5,924 nucleotides of DNA from Collinsella sp. (GTDB lineage Bacteria; Actinomycetota; Coriobacteriia; Coriobacteriales; Coriobacteriaceae): positions 1 through 5,924 of the forward strand of contig JAIJJM010000147.1 in NCBI GenBank assembly GCA_022728415.1, read 5' to 3'. A program made the translations under genes and the position numbers. Numbering within the stretch: the stretch's first letter is position 1; each line of letters opens with the position of its first letter. Positions 1-5,924 of the stretch are shown here, piece by piece. The notes beneath the pieces were generated by a model. It saw only the letters and a list, made by a program, of their open reading frames with translations. It did no database searches and was not told the DNA's origin.

Positions 1-140
1 TCCGTGGGCGCGGGAATCCGCGGGCCGATCAGCACCTTGGACAGCGGCGAAAGCACCAGATACATCGTGTAGGAGTATCCCGCCAGCCAGGTGGGTAGCA
101 GGGTGCGGTTAGAGTTGGCGATTAGGGCGTTCGCGCCGAA
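1..140 (-). pseudogene. Partial membrane-protein-like coding fragment, no start codon visible
   Basis: Read on the minus strand from 140 down to the left edge, this frame stays open for 46 codons and encodes a hydrophobic peptide including LPTWLAGYSYTMYLVLSPL and then KVLIGPRIPAPT. Most third codon positions are G or C right up to the stop at 143-141, as expected for real coding DNA in a GC-rich genome. The plus-strand frame with the same wobble positions stops at 70-72, so the minus frame explains the bias better. No ATG, GTG or TTG lies near the beginning of the frame. The first in-frame ATG is at 65-63, inside the hydrophobic segment, so the 5' end seems lost or frameshifted. The gene would continue beyond the window. 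I do not recognise the family; a polytopic transporter or membrane acyltransferase would both fit. It is divergent from the muramidase gene that starts 40 bases away. Confidence 0.4.
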
Positions 141-165
141 TTATTTGGGTTTGATGACTTTATTC

Positions 166-173
166 AAGAGAGG
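166..173 (+). promoter_or_regulatory. Ribosome binding site of the GH25 gene
   Basis: AAGAGAGG ends seven bases before the ATG at 181. This purine-rich match to the anti-Shine-Dalgarno sequence supports 181 as the start. The only promoter-like pair I can point to is TTGGCG (115-120) and GAATTA (138-143) with a 17-base spacer, which is weak. Confidence 0.6.
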
Positions 174-180
174 CTGACGA

Positions 181-2190
181 ATGGTTTCGCCACATCATGT
201 TTTGAAGATTGCGACTGCGCTGTCTGCGGTTGCGTTGACGGCTTCCGTTGCGGTTACGCCGGCTTACGCATTGCAGGATATCGCGATTGAGGATGCTGTT
301 GCGCAAAGCGGTTTTGTTACTGCAGATAATGGCGTTGTTGTGCAGTCTGACGATCAGTCGGATGATCAGTCGGGCGACCAGCAATCGCAAGACAGCATGC
401 CCGACAATCCGAATGCGAAACTTCCAGGCACCGTCAGTGACGAGATTTCCGACGATGCCACCGTGGTTTCGGAAGACCTGGCCGTTACCCCCGAAGGTGA
501 GGTCAAGAATATTGAAACCGGCGAAACCGTGACCGATGCGACACTGGTCGGCACGCAGGATCAGCAGCCGGATCCGCTCGCCAAAACCAACGGCGAATCC
601 TTCATTCCGGTAAGTGCGGAAGATGTCAAAAATGCCGTAGCCGACGCGAACGTACAGCTCTCCAAATTCGAAAGCAATGAATACGGCGCGCACTGGGGCA
701 CTTACAACAATACGAAAGCCTTCTTCGACTACCAGAACAACCTGTTCGTGCAGCAAGCCAAAGGCGTGATCGACGTTTCCGAATGGCAGGGCGACATCGA
801 CTGGGCCAAAGCGAAAGCCGACGGCGTGGAAGGCGTGATCATCCGCCTCGGCTACGGTTGGGGCAACAATGCCGACAAGAAAGCACAACGCAACATTTCC
901 GAATGCAAGCGACTTGGCATCCCGTTCGGTATCTACTGGTATTCCTACGCGGACACTCCGTCGATTGCCAAAGAAGAAGGTGCCGGCGTGGTCGCCAAAC
1001 TCAAGCGATTCGGTGTGAACGCGAGCGACTTGGCGTACCCCGTGTACTACGACCTGGAAAAGTGGACGTGGAAGGGGCATCAGCCGCCCACCGATCCGAA
1101 CGTGTACAACGGTATCGTCAACAATTGGTACGGCGCACTGCAGTCCGGAGGATACAAGAATCTGGGCGTCTACTCGTACACCAGCTACCTGCAAGGCCCG
1201 CTGAAACATGCCGACATTTACGCCAAAACCACGTGGGTGGCGCAGTACGGCGCTCGCATGGGATTTGACTCGTTCCCGACCAACAGTCGCGGATGGCAAT
1301 ACACCAGCTCCGGCAAAGTGGGCGGTATCAGGGGCAATGTGGATATGAATGCGTTTGGGAATAAGGAGTATGTAGATAAGAACAATAGTAACAACGCAAC
1401 TTCCTATGAGGTTAAGGGAGACATGGGAGTTGAGTGGCGCTCTATTGGCGCAGAGAAAAGCGTTATTGGTAAACCAATTGCGAATGAAGTTTGCGATTGG
1501 ACTCAGGGCAGGGTGAACTGCTATCAGAATTTTGAGAATGGTGCGATTTCCTGGACTCCGTCAACAGGCGCGCACTATACGACTGGAACAATACGCAAGG
1601 AATGGGCTCGTCGCAATTATGAGCACGGCGTCTTGGGATATCCGATCGAAGATGAGAAAAAGTTGTCGAATGATTGGAAATATCAACGCTTCCAAAATGG
1701 CGATATCTGGTCTCATGGAATGAAAGAAAGCCGTATTGTTCTGTACAACCTGCGTGATTCTTTCTATAAGAATGGCGGGTATTCGTCGTTGGGCGGTCCC
1801 GTGGCCGATGAGGAGAACATGGGCCGTGGCTGGTGGCGCCAGCGTTTCCGGTATGGCGATGTGTGGAGCAAGGACGGCACGGATTATCGTTTCGTGATCA
1901 AGTTCGATCTGCGTGATTCATGGAACCGGCATCGTGGTTTCTCCTGGTTGGGCGCGCCTGTGGCGAACGAGGAGAACATGGGTAACGGTTATTGGCGTCA
2001 GCGTTGCGAGAACGGTGATGTGTGGACCCGTAACGGGGCTTCCGAGAAGTACATTGTGATGCTGAATCTGCGAAAAGAGTACTACGCTAAGGGTGGTTTC
2101 TCAAAGCTTGGAGGCCCGGTTTCGGAGGAGCGTAATCTGGGCTCGATCTGGAGGCAGGATTTCCAGAAAGGGTCGATTTACGCACGTTAG
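181..2190 (+). CDS. Secreted GH25 muramidase with five LGFP-type repeats
   Basis: This 669-residue exported lysozyme is predicted to cleave the MurNAc-GlcNAc bond of peptidoglycan outside the cell. Residues 1-30 form a signal peptide with likely cleavage after AYA30. Residues 31 to about 190 are an acidic, low-complexity linker (SDDQ/SGDQ repeats at 55-71) plus a region I cannot assign. The GH25 domain spans about 195-395. It begins GVIDVSEWQGDIDW with the conserved Asp at D198, carries the catalytic-type D291-L-E293 in YYDLEKW, and ends with the typical GNVDMN (D388, N390). Residues 409-669 hold five repeats of about 53 residues with the core L/IG-x-P (IGKPIANE, LGYPIEDE, LGGPVADE, LGAPVANE, LGGPVSEE). 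These resemble LGFP repeats, which target proteins to the actinobacterial envelope. C438 and C447 could form a disulfide. The fifth repeat runs to the stop, with no LPXTG motif or membrane anchor. Base composition changes inside the gene near codon 390. Confidence 0.93.
   Translation: MVSPHHVLKIATALSAVALTASVAVTPAYALQDIAIEDAVAQSGFVTADNGVVVQSDDQSDDQSGDQQSQDSMPDNPNAKLPGTVSDEISDDATVVSEDLAVTPEGEVKNIETGETVTDATLVGTQDQQPDPLAKTNGESFIPVSAEDVKNAVADANVQLSKFESNEYGAHWGTYNNTKAFFDYQNNLFVQQAKGVIDVSEWQGDIDWAKAKADGVEGVIIRLGYGWGNNADKKAQRNISECKRLGIPFGIYWYSYADTPSIAKEEGAGVVAKLKRFGVNASDLAYPVYYDLEKWTWKGHQPPTDPNVYNGIVNNWYGALQSGGYKNLGVYSYTSYLQGPLKHADIYAKTTWVAQYGARMGFDSFPTNSRGWQYTSSGKVGGIRGNVDMNAFGNKEYVDKNNSNNATSYEVKGDMGVEWRSIGAEKSVIGKPIANEVCDWTQGRVNCYQNFENGAISWTPSTGAHYTTGTIRKEWARRNYEHGVLGYPIEDEKKLSNDWKYQRFQNGDIWSHGMKESRIVLYNLRDSFYKNGGYSSLGGPVADEENMGRGWWRQRFRYGDVWSKDGTDYRFVIKFDLRDSWNRHRGFSWLGAPVANEENMGNGYWRQRCENGDVWTRNGASEKYIVMLNLRKEYYAKGGFSKLGGPVSEERNLGSIWRQDFQKGSIYAR
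1405..2187 (+). repeat. Array of five LGFP-type protein repeats within the muramidase gene
   Basis: The conserved glycines of the L/IG-x-P core fall at residues 430, 486, 538, 591 and 644, so the last three intervals are 53 residues (159 bp). Each unit also carries a later F/W-x-x-G-D/A/S-I/V-W/Y motif (FENGAISW, FQNGDIW, FRYGDVW, CENGDVW, FQKGSIY). Similarity is visible at DNA level between units three and four: GAGGAGAACATGGG occurs at 1810-1823 and again at 1969-1982, exactly 159 bp apart. This points to relatively recent duplication or gene conversion of those two units. Units one and two are more divergent and more AT-rich. Confidence 0.85.
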
Positions 2191-2255
2191 AAATGGTGTT
2201 TTGACTCTGTAGTAGAGTTTGTTTCCGTAAAGAGTTGATACCAGCTTTATGCAGG

Positions 2256-2261
2256 TAAGGA
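2256..2261 (+). promoter_or_regulatory. Ribosome binding site of the flavoenzyme gene
   Basis: TAAGGA lies ten bases before the ATG at 2272. It supports that start, which also places the dinucleotide-binding motif at the expected distance from the N-terminus. The 81-base gap after the muramidase stop contains TTGACT at 2201-2206, but no convincing -10 box follows at the right spacing. Confidence 0.55.
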
Positions 2262-2271
2262 TTATTTCATA

Positions 2272-3870
2272 ATGGCTAAAAAATCCATTGTAATTATCGG
2301 CGGCGGTCCCGCTGGCTTGACTGCGGCTTACGAACTTCTTAAGGATAATGGCTCTGAGCAGTATGATGTCACCGTCCTTGAAGCTTCCGGCGAGTTTGGC
2401 GGTATTTCCCGTACTGTGCGCCACAACGGGAATCGTATGGATATCGGTGGCCATCGCTTCTTCTCGAAGGATGACCGTGTGATGAATTGGTGGAAGACCA
2501 TTCTTCCTCTGCAGGGTGCTCCGTCTTATGACGATAAGAAGTTGAACCGTGCTCATGACATGGAGCCTGGCGGCCCTGATCCGGAGAAAACAGACGAAGT
2601 AATGCTGAAGCGTCACCGTGTTTCCCGTATTTACTGGCATGGCAAGTTCTTCGATTACCCTGTGAGCCTGAAACCGCAGACCCTGAAGAATATGGGCTTT
2701 ATTCAGACCATGAAAGTGGGTTTCTCCTACCTGAAGTCCCTTATTCATAAGCTTCCGGAAGATAATCTGGAAAACTTCTATATCAATCGTTTTGGTAAAG
2801 CCCTCTACGGAATGTTCTTCGAAGGATATACGGAGAAGCTTTGGGGGCGTCACCCGTCTGTTATTTCCGCTGATTGGGGCTCGCAGCGTGTGAAGGGCAT
2901 CAGCATTATGGCGGTGCTTAAGGATGCTTGGGGCAAGCTTGTTGGCAAGGAGAAGAAGGCCGGTGAGGGTGAGACCTCATTGATTGAAGAGTTCTGGTAT
3001 CCGAAGTTCGGTCCAGGCCAACTGTGGGAAACCGTCGCTAAGCATGATGAAGAGTTTGGCGCGCATATTGTTAAGCATGCTGAAGTTGTGAAGATTAACG
3101 AAACGGACGAAGGAAAGATCGCTTCTGTTGTTTATCGCGATAGCGAAGGGCATGGGCAGATCCTTGCCGGTGATGAGTTTATTTCCTCCATGCCTGTGAA
3201 GGACCTGGTTAATTCCATCGCGGAAGGAAACCAAGCCACGAAGCCGGTTCCGTCGGATATGAAGAAGATTGCCGATGGTCTTCCGTATCGTGATTTCGTG
3301 ACGGTTGGTTTCCTTGTCGATCACCTGAACCTCAAGAACGAAACGAATATTCCGACCTTGGGCAACCCGCAAATCGTTCCGGACTGCTGGATTTATGTGC
3401 AGGATACCAGCGTGAAGGTTGGACGTATTCAGGTATTCAACAACTGGAGCCCGTACTTGGTTCAGGATGTCGACAATAAGGTCTGGATTGGTCTGGAGTA
3501 TTTCTGCAATGAAGGCGATGCTTTCTGGGAAATGACAGATCAGGAGTGCATTGATTTCGCAGCTGATGAGCTTGTGAAGATGGGAATTATCGCATCAAAG
3601 AACGATATTCAGGATTCTCATCGCGAACGCGTAAAAAAGGCATATCCTGCTTATTTCGATACCTGGTATCAGATCGATGATCTGGTGAAGTGGCTGGATT
3701 CCTTCGGAAACCTGTATTGCGTTGGACGTAATGGCCAACACCGCTACAACAATATGGATCATTCCATGGCTACTGCTTTTGAAGCGGTCGGTAACATCAA
3801 GAGCGGTCGTGAAGATAAGAAGAACATCTGGAATGTGAACACTGACAAAGAGTATCACGAAGAGAAGTAA
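2272..3870 (+). CDS. FAD-dependent oxidoreductase, UDP-galactopyranose mutase / protoporphyrinogen oxidase-like
   Basis: This is a 532-residue soluble flavoprotein. The N-terminal Rossmann motif is [10 protein letters not shown] (G10, G12, G15), followed by the ribose-binding acid in [11 protein letters not shown] (E37) and the DIGGHRFF block (57-64). About 40 residues between 75 and 115 form a charged insert ahead of [27 protein letters not shown] (Y186, T187, K189, W191) resembles the GYTxKQW substrate-site motif of UDP-galactopyranose mutase. The C-terminal [17 protein letters not shown] (483-499) aligns with the GR...YRY.DMD FAD motif of those enzymes. Its length exceeds the roughly 370-400 residues of classical bacterial mutases and fits the larger uncharacterised UGM-like flavoenzymes found in polysaccharide loci. 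A role in modifying a sugar-nucleotide or other glycan precursor in the cytoplasm is likely, but the reaction cannot be read from sequence. Mutase activity is uncertain because the Asp of the mutase YxDMD motif is Asn here (N494). GC is about 45% in the two stretches counted (2701-2760 and 3301-3360). Confidence 0.88.
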   Translation: MAKKSIVIIGGGPAGLTAAYELLKDNGSEQYDVTVLEASGEFGGISRTVRHNGNRMDIGGHRFFSKDDRVMNWWKTILPLQGAPSYDDKKLNRAHDMEPGGPDPEKTDEVMLKRHRVSRIYWHGKFFDYPVSLKPQTLKNMGFIQTMKVGFSYLKSLIHKLPEDNLENFYINRFGKALYGMFFEGYTEKLWGRHPSVISADWGSQRVKGISIMAVLKDAWGKLVGKEKKAGEGETSLIEEFWYPKFGPGQLWETVAKHDEEFGAHIVKHAEVVKINETDEGKIASVVYRDSEGHGQILAGDEFISSMPVKDLVNSIAEGNQATKPVPSDMKKIADGLPYRDFVTVGFLVDHLNLKNETNIPTLGNPQIVPDCWIYVQDTSVKVGRIQVFNNWSPYLVQDVDNKVWIGLEYFCNEGDAFWEMTDQECIDFAADELVKMGIIASKNDIQDSHRERVKKAYPAYFDTWYQIDDLVKWLDSFGNLYCVGRNGQHRYNNMDHSMATAFEAVGNIKSGREDKKNIWNVNTDKEYHEEK

Positions 3871-3872
3871 GC

Positions 3873-3920
3873 AATAGAGTGGCGCATAGTGGGTGATGTA
3901 CCTCTATGCGCCACTCTATT
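3873..3920 (+). terminator. Perfect 17-bp inverted repeat, candidate hairpin terminator or RNA-stability stem
   Basis: AATAGAGTGGCGCATAG (3873-3889) is matched exactly by its reverse complement at 3904-3920, with a 14-base loop. It starts three bases after the flavoenzyme stop codon, the usual place for a terminator or 3'-end-protecting stem. There is no U-tract after the right arm (CTAAGAGAGA follows), so it is not a textbook intrinsic terminator. On the opposite strand the stem is followed by a pyrimidine-rich but interrupted stretch. Within the loop GGT (3892-3894) can also pair with ACC (3900-3902), lengthening the hairpin. A binding site for a dimeric regulator is possible but less likely given the wide spacer. 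Confidence 0.55.
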
Positions 3921-3935
3921 CTAAGAGAGAATGGA

Positions 3936-3965
3936 ATGAGAGAATTTTGGAAAAACATGTTGTGA
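3936..3965 (+). other. Nine-codon leader frame, possible coupling peptide or frameshifted N-terminus
   Basis: ATG 3936 encodes MREFWKNML and stops at TGA 3963-3965, overlapping the GTG at 3962 as GTGA. It has a better ribosome binding site (AAGAGAGA, 3923-3930) than any in-frame start of the long gene. It could be a coupled leader peptide, or the original N-terminus of the membrane protein, put out of frame by a single-base indel; the peptide is basic and aromatic, as expected just before a first membrane segment. The sequence alone does not decide between these. Confidence 0.3.
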
Positions 3966-5635
3966 GTTTCCGAAGGAAAATGATCTTTTCAGGTCTTTTT
4001 TCTTTACTATTCTCCTTTTTAATGGTATTAGGATACTCTTTTTCTAAAACGTATAGTTTTCAATTTATTGATACCTACAAGGCGTTTATCTCATTCTGCG
4101 TTATCTCGTTAATAGCATTTGGGATTATGTACGCGGTTCTTTCTCGTATAAATGTGCCTAAAGAATCGGAACTGTCGAAGAGCTGCAGGAAAGTACGTCA
4201 TCCATTTTTTTCTGCTTGGGTGCTGATTATTGTTGCTTGGACTCCATATTATGCGATATTTGCGCCGGGACTAGGGTTTTATGATAGCCTCTGGCAGCTG
4301 TCGCAGTTTTATGGCTACACTTCATATAATTCTCAGCATCCTGTCTTGGCAACTCTTGTTATTGGTGTTTTATTTTCAATTGGGAAACCGTTGGGAACAA
4401 ATTTCCAGTTCCTTATCTACACGAGTATTCAAGTACTGCTTGTTTCCGCTGTTCTAGCGTTTATAGCGTGGTTTGCGTATAAGCGCCTGCTTGTTGCAGA
4501 AGGTGAAGAGGGGAGCAATCGAGTCTTTTGCTTGTGGTGTGTGCTTGTTGGTTTTTCCGCGCTGAACCCACTTTTCCCGCTGTACTCATTGTCTGTTTTA
4601 AAAGATGTACCTTATGCTGCCGCGATTGCGGTGATGACGGTTTTACTCGTGGAAGTGATCGGTGACAAGAAAGTGATAAATGAGAGGACATTTGTCATCC
4701 TCTTTTCTTGTGCCTTTATGGTGATGAGTGTCTTCCGCAATGAGGGTTTGATTATTGCGATTGCATGTGCCGCTCTTGTTTCTTTTGCTCAGGTGAAAGA
4801 TAAAAAGAAATTTTACACTTTTCTTTCCGTGGGCTTGGTTGGTGTCGTTGCTGTTGCGTCATTGATGAGCTCGGCATTGATTAATCCGCAGAAGGGGAGT
4901 CGTATTGAAATGTTAACGATTCCTGTTCAGCAGATTTCGAGGGAGGTTCGGGATAATCCATCTTCGTTTACGGCTGATGAAAAGAAAGAGTTAAACGAGA
5001 TGCTTGTAGATGATACGCTATGGAGTGATCTTGGCGCTAAATATTCGCCCGAACTCGTTGATCCTGTGAAAGTTCTTTTCAGAAAAGATTTTTCGTTGAG
5101 AGCATTTCTGAAGGTGTGGGGTCGTCATCTTGTTCTGCATCCAGATACCTATCTGTCGGCGACATTTTCTGGAACGTTTGGTTTCTTCTACCCATGTAGG
5201 GCAAGCATTGGGCAGGGATCTGTGTATGACAGTTTCCAGTGGATGAATCCTCAGACAGTTAGTGGGTGGAAACAGTATATGGGTGTTCCAGACGGAGAAT
5301 TGTATCCGACATATCTAGGAAAAGCAGAAAATTTGCGTGAGGAATTCATACAGTCATTTGAGAATCTGTATAAAATACCAGTTGTAAGTCTGATTGTAAA
5401 ACCAGGAACATATTTTTGGATTGGATGTCTTGCTGCATGTTTGGCTTGCTTTAAGCGTAATTATATACTATTAATTGCAATGGTTCCTTGTGTTCTGATT
5501 TTCTGCGTATGCCTGTTGTCTCCCGTGAATGAGAGTGCAAGATATGCTCTTCCTCTAGTTTTTTCGGCACCAGTACTTTTGATTATTTCCGTGTGTATGC
5601 CTTCTAATAGGTTGGAAAAAGGTAATAGAAAGTAA
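3962..5635 (+). CDS. Polytopic membrane protein, DUF6020 / GT-C glycosyltransferase-like
   Basis: From GTG 3962 this is 557 residues with about 12 hydrophobic segments. Nine lie in the first ~300 residues, then a large hydrophilic, probably extracytoplasmic region (about 305-470), then three C-terminal segments. Family-like features are YDSLWQL (D108) in the first outside loop, SQHPV (H126, P127) before the next segment, LKDVPYA (K214, D215), FRNEG (259-261), IPVQQISR (Q323, Q324) and SARYALPL (R527, Y528). This layout recalls GT-C transferases that use lipid-linked sugars, so transfer of sugar at the outer membrane face is plausible, though unproven. The frame is open from GTG 3893, but that start and ATG 3896 sit in the loop of the 3873-3920 hairpin with no ribosome binding site. 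TTG 3947 and ATG 3980 (AAGGA only two bases upstream) are alternatives. I prefer 3962 because it puts SFRRK just before the first membrane segment and overlaps the stop of a short upstream frame. The gene is AT-rich (about 34% GC at 4021-4140). Confidence 0.85.
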   Translation: MSFRRKMIFSGLFSLLFSFLMVLGYSFSKTYSFQFIDTYKAFISFCVISLIAFGIMYAVLSRINVPKESELSKSCRKVRHPFFSAWVLIIVAWTPYYAIFAPGLGFYDSLWQLSQFYGYTSYNSQHPVLATLVIGVLFSIGKPLGTNFQFLIYTSIQVLLVSAVLAFIAWFAYKRLLVAEGEEGSNRVFCLWCVLVGFSALNPLFPLYSLSVLKDVPYAAAIAVMTVLLVEVIGDKKVINERTFVILFSCAFMVMSVFRNEGLIIAIACAALVSFAQVKDKKKFYTFLSVGLVGVVAVASLMSSALINPQKGSRIEMLTIPVQQISREVRDNPSSFTADEKKELNEMLVDDTLWSDLGAKYSPELVDPVKVLFRKDFSLRAFLKVWGRHLVLHPDTYLSATFSGTFGFFYPCRASIGQGSVYDSFQWMNPQTVSGWKQYMGVPDGELYPTYLGKAENLREEFIQSFENLYKIPVVSLIVKPGTYFWIGCLAACLACFKRNYILLIAMVPCVLIFCVCLLSPVNESARYALPLVFSAPVLLIISVCMPSNRLEKGNRK

Positions 5636-5695
5636 GACCTAATTTGATCGCGTTGAGCAGAACGACATGACAACCGTTCAGAAATCAAATAACAG

Positions 5696-5783
5696 ATGAA
5701 GACAGAGAAACAGAGAATCCGGGCTGGAGCTTCTCCGGATAATTGCAATTATCCTTATTGTTTCTCATCATTTAGTTGTTCAT
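5696..5783 (+). pseudogene. Acyltransferase-3 family gene, N-terminal remnant, frameshifted and cut by an IS
   Basis: The frame through 5700-5783 reads RQRNRESGLELLRI and then IAIILIVSHHLVVH. This is the hallmark N-terminus of acyltransferase-3 (OafA/WbbJ-type) membrane O-acyltransferases: an (L/I)ELLRI box running into the first membrane helix with the conserved H-H. This frame has no start of its own, because a TGA at 5697-5699 precedes it. The plausible start ATG 5696 is one base out of frame, consistent with a one-base insertion near ATGAAGAC. Homology ends at His codon 5781-5783, and the next base is the apparent IS terminus. An intact protein would be several hundred residues and would O-acetylate the surface polysaccharide; only about 30 codons remain here. 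The gap 5636-5695 holds no clear promoter, terminator or ribosome binding site. Confidence 0.7.
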
Positions 5784-5924
5784 TGTCGGGGCTGGTGCCG
5801 TTTTGTTGGGCTCGTCATTGATTCCATCACCACCAATCATGCCACAAGACCGAGCCCGCGTCGACGATCCATGATGCTCATGCCGAACTCCGTCTTGATG
5901 CGCTTGTCCCGGTACCAGACCATG
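5784..5924 (-). mobile_element. IS3-family (IS150-like) insertion sequence, transposase-3' end only
   Basis: The element appears to begin with TGT at 5784, exactly where acyltransferase homology stops. Within its first 26 bases it has TTTTGTTGG (5801-5809), which resembles the inner part of IS150-type terminal inverted repeats. The transposase reading frame enters from the right edge and ends at 5837, about 50 bases inside the tip, as is usual for IS3 elements. The other end, the matching inverted repeat and the target duplication lie outside the window, so the exact tip is inferred. Confidence 0.65.
5837..5924 (-). CDS. IS3-family transposase OrfB, C-terminal end (partial)
   Basis: The last 28 codons read MVWYRDKRIKTEFGMSIMDR and then RRGLGLVA before the stop at 5839-5837. 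This fits the C-terminal end of IS3/IS150-type DDE transposases, which typically close with (W/F)YN..RI(K/Q)..LGGMSP..YR. The catalytic DDE residues lie upstream, beyond the right edge. The usual LGGMSPxEYR box is altered to FGMSIMDRRR here, so this is a divergent group member. Whether the full transposase is intact cannot be judged. Confidence 0.7.
   Translation of the reverse strand, partial: MVWYRDKRIKTEFGMSIMDRRRGLGLVA

Noticed and set aside
160..1299. A 379-codon open frame on the minus strand, opposite the muramidase
   Set aside because: It is antisense to a well-supported GH25 domain and its composition (V, F, R, G rich, no recognisable motif) is typical of the mirror frame of GC-rich coding DNA.
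2204..2224. ACTCT-GTAGT-AGAGT stem followed by TTGTTT after the muramidase stop, as a terminator
   Set aside because: The stem is only five base pairs and AT-rich, and the T-run is interrupted; it is too weak to call.
2201..2230. Promoter starting with TTGACT (2201-2206) ahead of the flavoenzyme gene
   Set aside because: The -35 box is good, but no TATAAT-like hexamer lies 16-18 bases downstream (TCCGTA/CCGTAA).
2101..2853. A 250-codon minus-strand frame across the muramidase end and flavoenzyme start
   Set aside because: It overlaps two clear genes, has no recognisable domain, and crosses the intergenic gap without a plausible ribosome binding site.
5660..5680. GAACG / CGTTC inverted repeat downstream of the membrane-protein gene
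   Set aside because: Five base pairs with a ten-base loop and no T-tract; likely chance.
5696..5819. Open frame MKTEKQRIRAGASPDNC onward, starting at ATG 5696, as a small intact protein
   Set aside because: The acyltransferase signature lies in the neighbouring frame, and this frame runs into the IS terminus before stopping, so it is an artefact of a disrupted gene.

Overview
The window looks like part of a surface-polysaccharide / cell-envelope region of a high-GC Gram-positive bacterium, most likely a Bifidobacterium. Support for this is a secreted GH25 muramidase with C-terminal LGFP-type repeats, GC-rich backbone-like DNA at the left edge and in the first half of the muramidase gene, and AG-rich ribosome binding sites. 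GC falls from about 59% (781-900) to about 34% (4021-4140), which is common in horizontally shuffled polysaccharide loci. The genus is inferred, not proven.

Layout, left to right. (1) 1-140: an open, GC-rich, hydrophobic frame on the minus strand. It looks like a fragment of a membrane-protein gene with no start codon in view. (2) 181-2190 (+): a secreted GH25 lysozyme with an acidic linker and five LGFP-like wall-binding repeats. (3) 2272-3870 (+): an FAD-dependent flavoenzyme related to UDP-galactopyranose mutase and protoporphyrinogen oxidase. (4) 3873-3920: a perfect 17-bp inverted repeat starting three bases after the flavoenzyme stop. (5) about 3962-5635 (+): an AT-rich polytopic membrane protein of DUF6020 / GT-C-like type. 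(6) 5696-5783 (+): the N-terminal stump of an acyltransferase-3 gene, out of frame with its ATG and cut by (7) an IS3-family (IS150-like) element from 5784 to the right edge. Only that element's terminal sequence and the last 28 codons of its transposase (minus strand) are visible.

The four plus-strand genes (one dead) are co-directional and fit one theme: a precursor-modifying flavoenzyme, a lipid-linked-sugar type membrane transferase candidate, an O-acyltransferase for decorating the polymer, and a hydrolase that may act on or anchor to the wall near that polymer. The pairing of LGFP repeats (linked to arabinogalactan in mycolic-acid actinobacteria) with a UDP-galactopyranose-mutase-like enzyme suggests a galactofuranose-type surface glycan. 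This is a hypothesis from context only. No tRNA, rRNA, CRISPR array, riboswitch or origin was seen.
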